DNA from: Halorientalis salina
Lineage (GTDB): Archaea; Halobacteriota; Halobacteria; Halobacteriales; Haloarculaceae
Reading direction: 5' to 3'
NCBI RefSeq assembly: GCF_005049285.1
Contig: NZ_SOSC01000005.1
Span: 1-64,000 of the forward strand
Length of the DNA: 64,000 bases
Positions 43,025 through 51,318 of this stretch are shown in pieces (the stretch's first letter is position 1; each line of letters starts with the position of its first letter). A program made the translations under genes and the position numbers. Under the pieces are notes generated by a model. It did not search any database, was not told where the DNA came from, and was given only the letters and a program-made list of their open reading frames with translations.

Positions 43025-44149
43025 ATGCGCCGCCTTGCCCTCCTGCTGTTCGGCGTCGTGCTGGCCGCGGGACTCATGGTCGGTCCGGCAACGGGAGCAG
43101 CGACGACGGATGGGAACGAAACCGCTCTGACTGCCGAAATCCAGGGAACGACGGCCACGAACGTGTCGGTTCCGGCCGAAGACGTCGGCGCGGTCCGCTC
43201 GACCGTCGCGACCGAACTCGGCGTCGACGAGCAATCGGTCCGAGTGGCACCCCCTGGGGACACGGTCGAAGTCCGGGAGCGGAACGTCTCGACGGCGGCC
43301 CTGCGGGACGCCCTCGACGCCGCGGGCCTCGACGGTTCGGCGGCCACGATCAGCGAGAGCGTGACGGCCCGGACGCAGGCCGAGACGGTCAGGGTCGTCG
43401 CCACGCGCCTCGACCAGGCGGGGATCGACGCGACGGTCCGGAACGCGACGACCGACGACGGGACGCGCGGCGTCGCGATTCGGTCGACGGACGCCGACCG
43501 TGACGACGTCGTCGGCAACCTCACCTTCGAGGGACGGATCGAGTTCGTCGCCCACTTCCCGGCGGGCAACGGGAGCTACCGGGACGTGACGCTGCTGACG
43601 AACGACGATTTCGCTAACGTCGGATCGGCACGGCCGGGGGCAGCTGGTCGGCCCAATCCCTACGTCCCGGTCACGCTGACCGACGAGGCGGCGGCGAACT
43701 ACTCGGCGGCGATGCGGGAGTTCGGCTTCACCAGTTCCGAGGGCATCGGGAACTGCCCGACCGACGACGCTCGGGCGGACCCGGCGAACGCCTCGGGCTA
43801 CTGTCTGTACACGGCCTCCGACGGCGAGGTCATCTACGCGGCACAGATGAGCGCCGGACTCGCCCGGCAGTTCGAGAACGGCGAGTTCGCGGCCGACCCG
43901 CAGTTCGTCATCACGGCACAGAACATGTCCGAGGCGCGCGACCTCGCGCTCTCGCTCCGCGCCGGCGCGCTCCCGGCACCGCTGGAGCTCGAGTCGACGA
44001 TGGTGAACGAAACAGACGAGAGTGACACGGACAGGGAGACGGACACGGAGACGACCACGAACGGCGACGGGCCCGGCTTCACCGCGGTCGTCGCGCTCGC
44101 GGCGGTGCTGGCGTTCGCAGTGGCCGGGCGGAGAGCCGACTCGCGTTGA
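43025..44149 (+). CDS. SecD ectodomain-like surface protein with PGF-CTERM anchor
   Basis: A 374-residue secreted protein from ATG 43025. It begins with a signal peptide (RRLALLLFGVVLAAGLMV), then sequence closely resembling the extracellular P1 part of haloarchaeal SecD: TARTQAETVRVVATRLDQAG, LLTNDDFANVGS, MSAGLARQFENGEFA and ALSLRAGALPAPLEL. True SecD then continues into five membrane helices that pair with SecF; here these are absent. Instead there is a Thr/Asp/Glu linker and a PGF-CTERM (PGF at 350-352, hydrophobic helix, basic end), which archaeosortase ArtA would cut and lipid-anchor. It cannot translocate by itself; a periplasmic-type folding or export aid is inferred. Confidence 0.85.
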   Translation: MRRLALLLFGVVLAAGLMVGPATGAATTDGNETALTAEIQGTTATNVSVPAEDVGAVRSTVATELGVDEQSVRVAPPGDTVEVRERNVSTAALRDALDAAGLDGSAATISESVTARTQAETVRVVATRLDQAGIDATVRNATTDDGTRGVAIRSTDADRDDVVGNLTFEGRIEFVAHFPAGNGSYRDVTLLTNDDFANVGSARPGAAGRPNPYVPVTLTDEAAANYSAAMREFGFTSSEGIGNCPTDDARADPANASGYCLYTASDGEVIYAAQMSAGLARQFENGEFAADPQFVITAQNMSEARDLALSLRAGALPAPLELESTMVNETDESDTDRETDTETTTNGDGPGFTAVVALAAVLAFAVAGRRADSR

Positions 44150-44152
44150 CGG

Positions 44153-45043
44153 TCACAGGCCGTGGAGTGTAACCGTCCAGAAGTCGCGGAAGGCGTCGTC
44201 GAGCGCGTCCTCGGGGTCGCCGGTGGCGTCTACGGTCGCCGTGGCGTCTGCGACCTCCTCGAACTCGGCCAGCACGGTGCGTTCGCCGACGACGTAGAGC
44301 CGGTCGGTGTCTCGTTCCTCGATGGCTTCCAGACAGCGGTCGACGTGGGTCTCGATCTGTTCGTCGCGGATGCGCTCGAACCGGGACTGGGAGAACCCGC
44401 CCTTTGAGTGTTGGCTCTTGAGTTCGGAGTCGAACCCGTAGAAGGCGGTTCGATCGCGGCCGTCGTACTCGCCCATGGCGAACAGGTCCGACCGGACCAG
44501 CGCGAGCGTGAACTCGCCGGTCGGCTCGATCCGGGACCGGTCGAACGTGAAGGCGTCGTCCCACTCGGCGAACGGTTCGGGTGGAGCCGGAACCGACAGC
44601 GCCGCGCTCACGAGTCCGGCGTCGTCGGTGCAGACGAGACAGGGGGCGGCCCGCGAGACCAGCGCCGCTCGCTCGCCCAGCGCGTCCCGCACCGATTCCG
44701 GAACCGTGGATTCGACGTACGCCGTCAGCGCGCCTTCTCGTTCCGTTTCGACGGTGGCGAGTCGGTCCAGGACCTCGGTAAGTCGGTCGTCGCGGAGCCG
44801 TTCAGTGCGGCGGTACTCCAGCGTCGTCCCCTCGTCGTCGCGGAGTCGCTCGACAGTTCCTTCGAGGGAAGCAATACGGTCCTCAAGGTGGTTGACCCGT
44901 TCTTCGGCCTCCTGTCGGGCACTCACGGCGTCAGTCCGTCGCTCCTCCTCGGCATCGAGCCGTCGCTGCAACTGTTCCCGTTCGTCTTCGAGGTCGTCGA
45001 TCCGCGCTTTCAGCTCGGCGCGCCCGAGCAGCTGGTCCAGCAT
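44153..45043 (-). CDS. Vms1/ANKZF1-type peptidyl-tRNA hydrolase
   Basis: A 296-residue protein. Residues 1-105 form a coiled coil and the rest is a VLRF1 (eRF1-like) domain. The release loop is SKGGFSQSRFERIRDEQ, with the GxxQ catalytic element ending at Gln219. Yeast Vms1 uses this loop to cleave peptidyl-tRNA on stalled 60S subunits, so this protein probably rescues stalled large subunits. It lacks the VCP-binding and zinc-finger parts of eukaryotic Vms1, as expected for archaea. Confidence 0.85.
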   Translation of the reverse strand: MLDQLLGRAELKARIDDLEDEREQLQRRLDAEEERRTDAVSARQEAEERVNHLEDRIASLEGTVERLRDDEGTTLEYRRTERLRDDRLTEVLDRLATVETEREGALTAYVESTVPESVRDALGERAALVSRAAPCLVCTDDAGLVSAALSVPAPPEPFAEWDDAFTFDRSRIEPTGEFTLALVRSDLFAMGEYDGRDRTAFYGFDSELKSQHSKGGFSQSRFERIRDEQIETHVDRCLEAIEERDTDRLYVVGERTVLAEFEEVADATATVDATGDPEDALDDAFRDFWTVTLHGL

Positions 45044-45068
45044 TACCGGAGAGGGTAGCGGGGCGGGC

Positions 45069-45476
45069 TTAAATTGCGGGGCCGCCGAACCGGAAATCGA
45101 ACCCGGTCTCGTCGCTTGCTTCGTCGTCGGCCACCGCGAACTCCCCGGTCAGCTCCAGCAACTGCCTGGCCCTGTCGGCTTTCGCCAGCAACACTTCGCG
45201 CAACGTCGGCGGGTTCCGAACCCGGCTGTCCTCGAGGACGCCCGCCGGAACCGCGAGCGTGTCGCGGGGCACGGTCTCGTCGCCCGTCACCGGGAAGTGG
45301 CTCGTGTCGAGTTTCATCACGAGCGGATTGTCGAGACGCTCGACTCCCTGACCATCCGTATACAGTTGCTCGTTGACCCGCTCGTGCTGTTCGCGACACA
45401 TGGCTGCCGTCTCCCGCTCGCCCGGTTCGACGTACAACCGGCCGAGGTAGTACCCGCTCGAAAATCGCTCGAACAT
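45069..45476 (-). CDS. DUF5802-family haloarchaeal protein
   Basis: A 135-residue protein that opens MFERFSSGYYLGRLYVEPGE and contains RLDNPLVMKLDTSHFPV, patterns I recall as DUF5802, nearly universal in haloarchaea and without a known function. The C-terminal 25 residues are acidic. It lies 25 bases upstream of the Vms1-like gene, in the same orientation, so the two may share a message. Confidence 0.75.
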   Translation of the reverse strand: MFERFSSGYYLGRLYVEPGERETAAMCREQHERVNEQLYTDGQGVERLDNPLVMKLDTSHFPVTGDETVPRDTLAVPAGVLEDSRVRNPPTLREVLLAKADRARQLLELTGEFAVADDEASDETGFDFRFGGPAI

Positions 45477-45604
45477 GCTATACGGTAACTTCTAACAAGG
45501 CATTGGACAAAAACCTTGGCCGGTGGAGTTATGCCGTCGTGCATTCAGTCCGTTTACTGATCGAAAAAGCGACGGGGCGAGCAGCAGGCGACACAGATTT
45601 GAGG

Positions 45605-46270
45605 ATGGGCGGGCAGGATGGGATAATGTGGCGACGTGAGGGGCGGGTCATCCCCGCGCGGTGGGCGCAGTACTACCTCGGGAACACGCCGAGTCTCGTC
45701 TGGCTCCTGGTCGCAAACGTGGTCGCAGTGCTGGTCGGAATCAGGTATTACGTCGAAACAATGCCCGATTACTCGACGTTCGCCTGGCCGCTATACGTCG
45801 ATTCGCCGGTCGCGGTGTTCCTGATGGCGCTGTCGCTCGCGACGCTGCTTCCCTTCCTCGGTCGACCCCTGGAGGACGTGCCGCGGACCCGCGTCCTGGC
45901 GTACCTGCACACGCTCGCGTTCGTCTGGCTCGTCAAGATGGGACTGTGGACGTTCGTCGCGCTCAACCTCGGGTTCACGTCGTACTTCCCGGCAGTCTGG
46001 GCGTACTTCGGGATCGTCCTCACGCACCTCGGATTCGTCGCGGAGGCGTATCTCATCCCCCATTATACGGCGACTACTCGGGGTGCGCTGGCGTTCGCCC
46101 TGGCCTGTTCGCTCGTGAACGACGCCGTCGACTACGGGTTCGACCTGCATCCGCCGCTCCGGTACGAACCGACGGGTGCACTGGTGATCTCGACGGTTGC
46201 GCTCTCGGTCCTCGCGGTCGCGCTCGCAGCCGTGTCGATGGACAGATTACCGACCCAAACGGGAGATTAA
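45605..46270 (+). CDS. DUF1405-family membrane protein
   Basis: About 221 residues with six predicted helices. WAQYYLGNTPSLVWLLVAN, FLMALSLATLLPFL and AYFGIVLTHLGFVAEAYLI are typical of DUF1405, a rhomboid-like membrane family without known activity. Starts at 45605 and 45626 are both possible; the family begins near either. It is divergent from the DUF5802 gene. A run of six T at 46333-46338 may end it. Confidence 0.78.
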   Translation: MGGQDGIMWRREGRVIPARWAQYYLGNTPSLVWLLVANVVAVLVGIRYYVETMPDYSTFAWPLYVDSPVAVFLMALSLATLLPFLGRPLEDVPRTRVLAYLHTLAFVWLVKMGLWTFVALNLGFTSYFPAVWAYFGIVLTHLGFVAEAYLIPHYTATTRGALAFALACSLVNDAVDYGFDLHPPLRYEPTGALVISTVALSVLAVALAAVSMDRLPTQTGD

Positions 46271-46329
46271 ACGCTATTGGACGGTCTCGGAGCGTCTCAA
46301 TGGGTGGTTGAACGGTGCGAACGGATGTT

Positions 46330-46340
46330 CGCTTTTTTGT
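46330..46340 (+). terminator. T-tract terminator after the DUF1405 gene
   Basis: Six T at 46333-46338, 63 bases after the stop and 29 bases before the next start. Confidence 0.4.
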
Positions 46341-46366
46341 GTGTTTCAGGATAAGGGTCTGGTACG

Positions 46367-47404
46367 ATGAGTGTCCGTCAGACCGCGTTGGTTGTTCTGC
46401 TGGTGGCTATCGGAGTCGCTGCGGTGGTGGCCCCAGCAGCGGGTGCGACGGACGGGCCAGTCGCCGTCGATTCGGTCGCAGCCAACGAGACGAACGAATC
46501 GAGCGGCGAAAACGCCAGTCTGGGGACACAGATCTCCTCGTTCATGCAGGCCAGTTCGGCCGAGACTAACGGTTCGGTCGACGCGGGCATGTGGGAAGCC
46601 GAATTCAACGCGTCGAACGGGACGGAGAAGGCCGCAGTCGTCGAGAACAGAATCAGAACGCTCGACCGTCGGGTCGACAGGCTCGAAGACCGGCTCGCGG
46701 ACCTGGAGGCCAGACACGAGAACGGCAGCCTCCCGGAGGTGGCCTACATGGCACAGGCGAGCCAGTTGACCGCGGAGATCGAGTCGCTCGAACGGTCGAT
46801 CAACGAAACCGACAGCGCGGCGAAAAGCGTCGGTGTGAACGACACGCGTCTCGATAAATTGCGGACCGATGCCAGGAACATGAGCGGTCGCGCGGTGGCG
46901 AACGACGCCCGCGGTCTCTCGGTCGTTTCGCCGCCGGGCCTCGCGCGCGGCGGGCCGCCCGGAGATGCAGGAACACCTGGTAACGGTGGACCAGCGGAGA
47001 ACGCGGGGAACGCCAGAGCTCAGAGACCGGCTGACGACGCCGGTGGTCCCGGAGGGAACGGCCCGCCGGGAGCAGGCGGTAACGGGACAGCAGACGCGGA
47101 CAGGAACGAGACCGGGGCCGAGAACCCATCCGAACGGAACGGGGGAGAACAGCGCGGCCCGACCCGAGACGACACTTCTGAGTCGGGCAGTTCACAAGCA
47201 TCAGACGACCAGACACCGGAGAGCGACGAGAGCGACACGATCGACGGGAGCGACACGGTCGATGGAAGCGACGGCGGCGAGGACGGGGACGCGTCCGGGA
47301 GCGATTCGGGAAACGCGAACCGTAACGATGGTGGGGACTCGACGGGCAACGGTGACACCGGCGGGAACGGTCCGGACCGCGGCGGCCCGCCGTCGGGGCG
47401 ATAA
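46367..47404 (+). CDS. Secreted coiled-coil protein with long disordered tail
   Basis: A 345-residue protein with a signal peptide (ALVVLLVAIGVAAVVAPAAG), about 130 residues rich in N-glycosylation sequons (NET, NGS, NGT), a coiled coil near 85-150 (VENRIRTLDRRVDRLEDRLA), and about 170 residues of Gly/Asp/Asn/Ser repeats. There is no C-terminal helix or PGF motif, so it should be released or held by another surface protein. It precedes the ArsR-type regulator by 54 bases. Haloarchaea often pair a secreted protein of this kind with that regulator. Confidence 0.7.
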   Translation: MSVRQTALVVLLVAIGVAAVVAPAAGATDGPVAVDSVAANETNESSGENASLGTQISSFMQASSAETNGSVDAGMWEAEFNASNGTEKAAVVENRIRTLDRRVDRLEDRLADLEARHENGSLPEVAYMAQASQLTAEIESLERSINETDSAAKSVGVNDTRLDKLRTDARNMSGRAVANDARGLSVVSPPGLARGGPPGDAGTPGNGGPAENAGNARAQRPADDAGGPGGNGPPGAGGNGTADADRNETGAENPSERNGGEQRGPTRDDTSESGSSQASDDQTPESDESDTIDGSDTVDGSDGGEDGDASGSDSGNANRNDGGDSTGNGDTGGNGPDRGGPPSGR

Positions 47405-47458
47405 GTGGTCGACGGCTTGCAGTTAACCTTATCAGTACCCTTCGCTAACGTTCGGTAA

Positions 47459-48112
47459 ATGGACTCCGCCGAGCTGCTCGATCTCCTGGGCAACGAGAAC
47501 CGCAGACGCATCCTGCGGTTGCTCGCCCGGAAGCCCTGTTACGTCACGGAGATCAGCGAGTATCTCGGTGTGAGCCCCAAGGCGGTCATCGACCACCTCC
47601 GAAAGCTAGAGGAGGCGGGGCTCATCGAGAGCCGAGTGGACGACCAGCGCCGCAAGTACTATTTCATCTCCCAGAACCTCCGCCTGGAAGTCAGCGTCTC
47701 GCCGTACGGGTTCGGGACGAAAAGCGCCTACCCGGCCAGTCGGAGCCTCGACGTGGCGGCGACCTGCCACCACCTCAAGATCGATTTCAGCGCACAGGAG
47801 GCCAGCGAGGCCGCCGACATCGCCGAGGAACTGAACGACCTCAAACAGCTGGAAAACGAGCTCTCGATGGCCCAGCGATGGGTCCAGGGAAAGCTCGCGG
47901 ACGTGATGGAGCAACTCAGCGAGGAACTCGGGACAGACGACACGCGACTGTACGCCGACCTGCTGCGTTCGCTCGCGGAGCAGCCGATGACGACGGGGGA
48001 ACTGAACGAAGACGTCGAAGCCCCGCGACCGGTCGTCGAAGAAGCCCTCTCGGAACTGGCCGAGCGGGGCATCGTCGGCAGGACGGGCGACGAATGGCGA
48101 CTCCGCGACTAG
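47459..48112 (+). CDS. ArsR-family winged-helix regulator
   Basis: A 217-residue regulator. DLLGNENRRRILRLLARKPC and EISEYLGVSPKAVIDHLRKLEEAG form the ArsR winged helix; a helical middle (EELNDLKQLENELSMAQRW) probably dimerises, and a second small helix-turn-helix (EQPMTTGELNEDVEAPRPVV) closes it. The common ArsR metal ligands are not evident. Starts right after a TTCGGTAAATG box and converges on the next gene by four bases. Confidence 0.85.
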   Translation: MDSAELLDLLGNENRRRILRLLARKPCYVTEISEYLGVSPKAVIDHLRKLEEAGLIESRVDDQRRKYYFISQNLRLEVSVSPYGFGTKSAYPASRSLDVAATCHHLKIDFSAQEASEAADIAEELNDLKQLENELSMAQRWVQGKLADVMEQLSEELGTDDTRLYADLLRSLAEQPMTTGELNEDVEAPRPVVEEALSELAERGIVGRTGDEWRLRD

Positions 48113-48648
48113 AGGTCCCGCGTGAGGCCGTCCCGGAGGTCACGGCCCAAGTAGTGACCGACGACGCCGGCCAGACTCCCGGCCCCGACGCCGAGCGCGA
48201 TCAGTGGGACCCCCACTCCGAGGGCGGTCAGCACCAGGTGGTCCAGCAGTGTTCCGAGGCCGGCACCGATGGCACCGGCGAGGACGAACTCCAGATATCG
48301 GGGCCTGGCGTCGGCGAGCCCGACGCCGAACCCGACCGTCGCGATACCGAGGAAGCCGGCGAGTCCGCCAAGCGGAACGACGGTGCCGGCGAGGACCATC
48401 GCGACCAGCGTCAGCGCGAGGACGAACAGGAACACCCGAACCGAGAACAGGCCGCTGAACGGGGAGGCGAACCGGTCCCGGAGTCGGCTCGTGACAGTCG
48501 CCTCCGCTGCGGCATCGGCCGACTGTTCGGGACCCGGGCCCGGGTCGACGGCCGGGCCCGGACCGTCGTCGAATCCCAGGTCCGCCTCGTCGAGGACGTC
48601 CCCCGGGTCGTGGTCGGGCCGTGTATGCTGGTCGGTGCGTTCAGCCAT
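48109..48648 (-). CDS. Membrane protein with acidic N-terminus
   Basis: A 179-residue protein starting ATG 48648 (MAERTDQHTRPDHDPG). An acidic, proline-rich tail of about 70 residues precedes four helices with many glycines (GGLAGFLGIATVGFGVGLAD, VGAGSLAGVVGHYLG). It is divergent from gatD and overlaps the ArsR gene stop. No family function recognised. Confidence 0.65.
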   Translation of the reverse strand: MAERTDQHTRPDHDPGDVLDEADLGFDDGPGPAVDPGPGPEQSADAAAEATVTSRLRDRFASPFSGLFSVRVFLFVLALTLVAMVLAGTVVPLGGLAGFLGIATVGFGVGLADARPRYLEFVLAGAIGAGLGTLLDHLVLTALGVGVPLIALGVGAGSLAGVVGHYLGRDLRDGLTRDL

Positions 48649-48742
48649 CGTAACTGAAAGTTCCGCCTCCGCGGACGTGAGTCTTTTCCCGCGCGGTGGG
48701 CGAAAAGATGGTTTCAAGTCCGGGCGCGCGGTACGCGACCGT

Positions 48743-49990
48743 ATGAACCCAGGGGACCGGGTCCGCGTCGACCGCGCGGACCAGACGTACGAAGGCGTTC
48801 TGTTGCCGTCGTCGACGGCCGAGAACCTCGTCGTAAAGCTAGAGAGCGGGTACAACGTCGGGATCGATCGCGAGGCAGCGGCCGTCGAGGTGGTCGAATC
48901 CGACGTCTACGCCGTCGAGGACGCACAGGACACCGGCGGCGAGTCTGAAGTCGAGTTCGACGAAAACCTGCCGACGATCTCGCTCATCTCGACCGGCGGC
49001 ACCATCGCCTCGACGGTCGACTACCGCACCGGCGCGGTGACCGCGCAGTTCGACGCCGAGGACGTGCTGCGGGCCGTCCCGGACCTGGCCGGCCGCGCGA
49101 ACTATCGGGGCCGAGTCGTCGCGAACATCCTCTCGGAGAACATGACCCCCGAGGTGTGGCAGGACCTCGCCGACGCGGTGCGAGAGGAGATCGAAGCCGG
49201 CGCGGACGGCGTCGTCGTCATGCACGGGACCGACACGATGCAGTTCACCGCCTCGGCGCTGGCCTTCATGCTCGACACCCCCGTTCCCATCGTGTTCACG
49301 GGGAGCCAGCGCTCGGCCGACCGACCCTCCTCGGACAACGTGATGAACGCAGTCTGTGCCGTCGAGGCCGCCAAAGCCGACTGCGCGGAGGTGCTGGTCT
49401 GCATGCACGCCGGCGAGTCCGACGACGTCTGTGCGCTCCATCGGGGCACGCGCGTCCGGAAGAACCACACCTCCCGCCGCGACGCCTTCGAGACCGTCGG
49501 CTCCGAACCGCTCGGGAACGTGGACTACGAGCGTGAAGAAGTAACCTTCCGCCGGGATCACGTCGAGCGCGGCGAGCAGGACCTCGACCTCGCCCCCGAT
49601 CTGGAAACCGACGTGGAACTCGTGAAGTTCACGCCGGGGACGAGTCCGGCGATGCTCGAAGCCGCCGCCGAAGACGCCGAGGGCGTCGTCATCGAGGGCA
49701 CGGGACTGGGCCACGTCAACACCGACTGGATCGAGAGCATCGACGCGTTGACCGACGCGGGCACGGCCGTCGTGATGACGAGCCAGTGTCTCGACGGACG
49801 GGTCTGTGACCGCGTCTACGACACCGGGCGGGACCTGCTGGACGCCGGCGTCGTCGAGGGCGAGGACATGCTCCCCGGGACGGCGAAAGTCAAGCTGATG
49901 TGGGCGCTCGCCAACACCGAGGCCGTCGCCGACGCGATGCAGGAACCGCTCGCCGGTGAGATCACCGACCGCTCCGTGCCCTGGACCTGA
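48743..49990 (+). CDS. gatD: Glutamyl-tRNA(Gln) amidotransferase subunit D
   Basis: The archaeal GatDE-type subunit that frees ammonia from glutamine for converting Glu-tRNA(Gln) to Gln-tRNA(Gln). The 415-residue protein has an N-terminal barrel (GDRVRVDRADQTYEGVLLP) and an L-asparaginase-like domain with ISTGGTIASTVD and VVMHGTDTMQFTASA, which hold the catalytic Thr residues. Starts ATG 48743. The partner gatE is not in the window, as is common in haloarchaea. The GNAT gene follows after five bases. Confidence 0.95.
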   Translation: MNPGDRVRVDRADQTYEGVLLPSSTAENLVVKLESGYNVGIDREAAAVEVVESDVYAVEDAQDTGGESEVEFDENLPTISLISTGGTIASTVDYRTGAVTAQFDAEDVLRAVPDLAGRANYRGRVVANILSENMTPEVWQDLADAVREEIEAGADGVVVMHGTDTMQFTASALAFMLDTPVPIVFTGSQRSADRPSSDNVMNAVCAVEAAKADCAEVLVCMHAGESDDVCALHRGTRVRKNHTSRRDAFETVGSEPLGNVDYEREEVTFRRDHVERGEQDLDLAPDLETDVELVKFTPGTSPAMLEAAAEDAEGVVIEGTGLGHVNTDWIESIDALTDAGTAVVMTSQCLDGRVCDRVYDTGRDLLDAGVVEGEDMLPGTAKVKLMWALANTEAVADAMQEPLAGEITDRSVPWT

Positions 49991-49995
49991 CGCCG

Positions 49996-50913
49996 ATGGC
50001 GGTGACCGTCCGACAGGCCGAAGCCGACGACTACGACGAGGTCCTCGCGTTCACCCGGGACACGTGGGCTGACCGCGACGTCGGCGACTACGTCCCCGAC
50101 GTGTTTCACGAGTGGGTCGAGACCGACGGCCCCGAACAGCGGACGTTCGTCGCGACGGTCGAGGGCGACGTGGCCGGCCTCTGTCAGGGCGTCTTTCTCA
50201 GCGACTACGAGGTCTGGGCCCAGGGGATGCGCGTCAACCCCGATTCCCGTGGCGAGGGCGTCGGCACCGAACTCACGACGGCGGTGTTCGACTGGGCGCG
50301 CGAGCAGGGCGCGACGGTCTGTCGCAACCTCGTGTTCTCCTGGAACGACGCCGGCCTCGGCCAGTCACGGGCGGTCGGCTTCGAACCGGTCACGCAGTTC
50401 CGTTTCGCCCACCCCGAACCAGACGCCGACGCGGACGCACCGGCCGAAGCCTCGGGCGAGTTGACCGTGACCGAAGACCCAGCGGCAGCCTGGAGTTTCT
50501 GGCAGCGCTCGGCGGCCATGCGCTCGCTGGGCGGGCTCGCGCTGGATTCGACGGAAGCGTGGGCCGTCTCGGAGCTCTCGCGCGACCGACTGCTTGCACT
50601 GGCCGACGACGAGCGGGTGTTCGCGGTCCAGGGCGACGACCGGACGCGCGCTGCAGCCGTGCGCGTGCGCGAGTACGAGAGCTCCGACGGCGAAACGCGG
50701 TACGCCGAGTACGGCTTCGCGGCCTGGGACGATATCGAGGCCGCGAACGTGGTATTCAGGGCTATCGAGCGCGACGCGGCGGCCCTGGATGCCGACGAGA
50801 CGCGCGTCGTCGTCCCGGAGACGGCCCGGCACGTCAGCGACGCGGCCTACGCGCGGGCCGGGATCGGCGAGTCGCCCGAGTTCGTCTTCGAGAAAGACCT
50901 AACGGGGATTTAA
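49996..50913 (+). CDS. GNAT-family N-acetyltransferase
   Basis: A 305-residue protein with a GNAT domain in residues 1-140: VRQAEADDYDEVLAFTRDTW at the start and acetyl-CoA loop RVNPDSRGEGVGTELTTAVF. The C-terminal 150 residues look like a second, degenerate GNAT lobe without a clear CoA loop. Five bases after gatD, so likely co-transcribed. Substrate unknown. Its TAA overlaps the SAMP1-like stop on the other strand. Confidence 0.85.
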   Translation: MAVTVRQAEADDYDEVLAFTRDTWADRDVGDYVPDVFHEWVETDGPEQRTFVATVEGDVAGLCQGVFLSDYEVWAQGMRVNPDSRGEGVGTELTTAVFDWAREQGATVCRNLVFSWNDAGLGQSRAVGFEPVTQFRFAHPEPDADADAPAEASGELTVTEDPAAAWSFWQRSAAMRSLGGLALDSTEAWAVSELSRDRLLALADDERVFAVQGDDRTRAAAVRVREYESSDGETRYAEYGFAAWDDIEAANVVFRAIERDAAALDADETRVVVPETARHVSDAAYARAGIGESPEFVFEKDLTGI

Positions 50914-51188
50914 CCGCCGCTGACGGGCGGGAACAGCGCCAGTTCGTCGCCCGCGTCGAGTTCCGTCTCGTAGCCCGCTTTCTCGACGAAGGGGTTATCG
51001 CCGTTGTGCAGGACGCGGATGTGGTCGGCGATGTCGCCCTCGTCGTCGAGCACCTCCTCCCGGAGTTCCGGATGGGCGTCCAGAAGCGCGTCCAGCGCGT
51101 CGCCGAACGTCGCGCCGGCGTCGACGTCCACCTCGATCTCCCTGGTCCCGGTCGTCTCCGCGAGATTGGCGAAGAGCTTCCACTGCAT
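50910..51188 (-). CDS. samp1: SAMP1-like ubiquitin-fold modifier / MoaD family
   Basis: A 92-residue beta-grasp protein: MQWKLFANLAETTGTREIEV at the start, FGDALDALLDAHPELREEVL in the helix, and ELALFPPVSGG at the end with the diGly tail. Length, opening and closing residues match Haloferax SAMP1, which is attached to proteins after activation by an E1-like enzyme and also serves molybdopterin synthesis. I use ATG 51188 because MQWKLF is the family start; an in-frame ATG at 51237 lies at the edge of an 86-bp palindrome. Confidence 0.88.
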   Translation of the reverse strand: MQWKLFANLAETTGTREIEVDVDAGATFGDALDALLDAHPELREEVLDDEGDIADHIRVLHNGDNPFVEKAGYETELDAGDELALFPPVSGG

Positions 51189-51232
51189 ACCCAGAGGGGC
51201 GGCCGCAGCGACAAAGAGGATTCCGGGTCGAG

Positions 51233-51318
51233 TCATACGGTTTGCTGTAAGTCGTTGCCGCATCGACCGCCCGACAGCGGGCGGTCGTCGCGGTACACAG
51301 TTACAGCATTCCGTATCA
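51233..51318. repeat. 86-bp palindromic element, copy 3
   Basis: TCATACGG...CCGTATCA. Outer arms TACGGTTTGCTGTAA against TTACAGCATTCCGTA pair with two mismatches; the inner stem GACCGCCC/GGGCGGTC is perfect. The last three bases give the minus-strand TGA stop of the TrkA-C protein gene, as at copy 1. The left end touches the region just upstream of the SAMP1-like gene. Confidence 0.85.
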
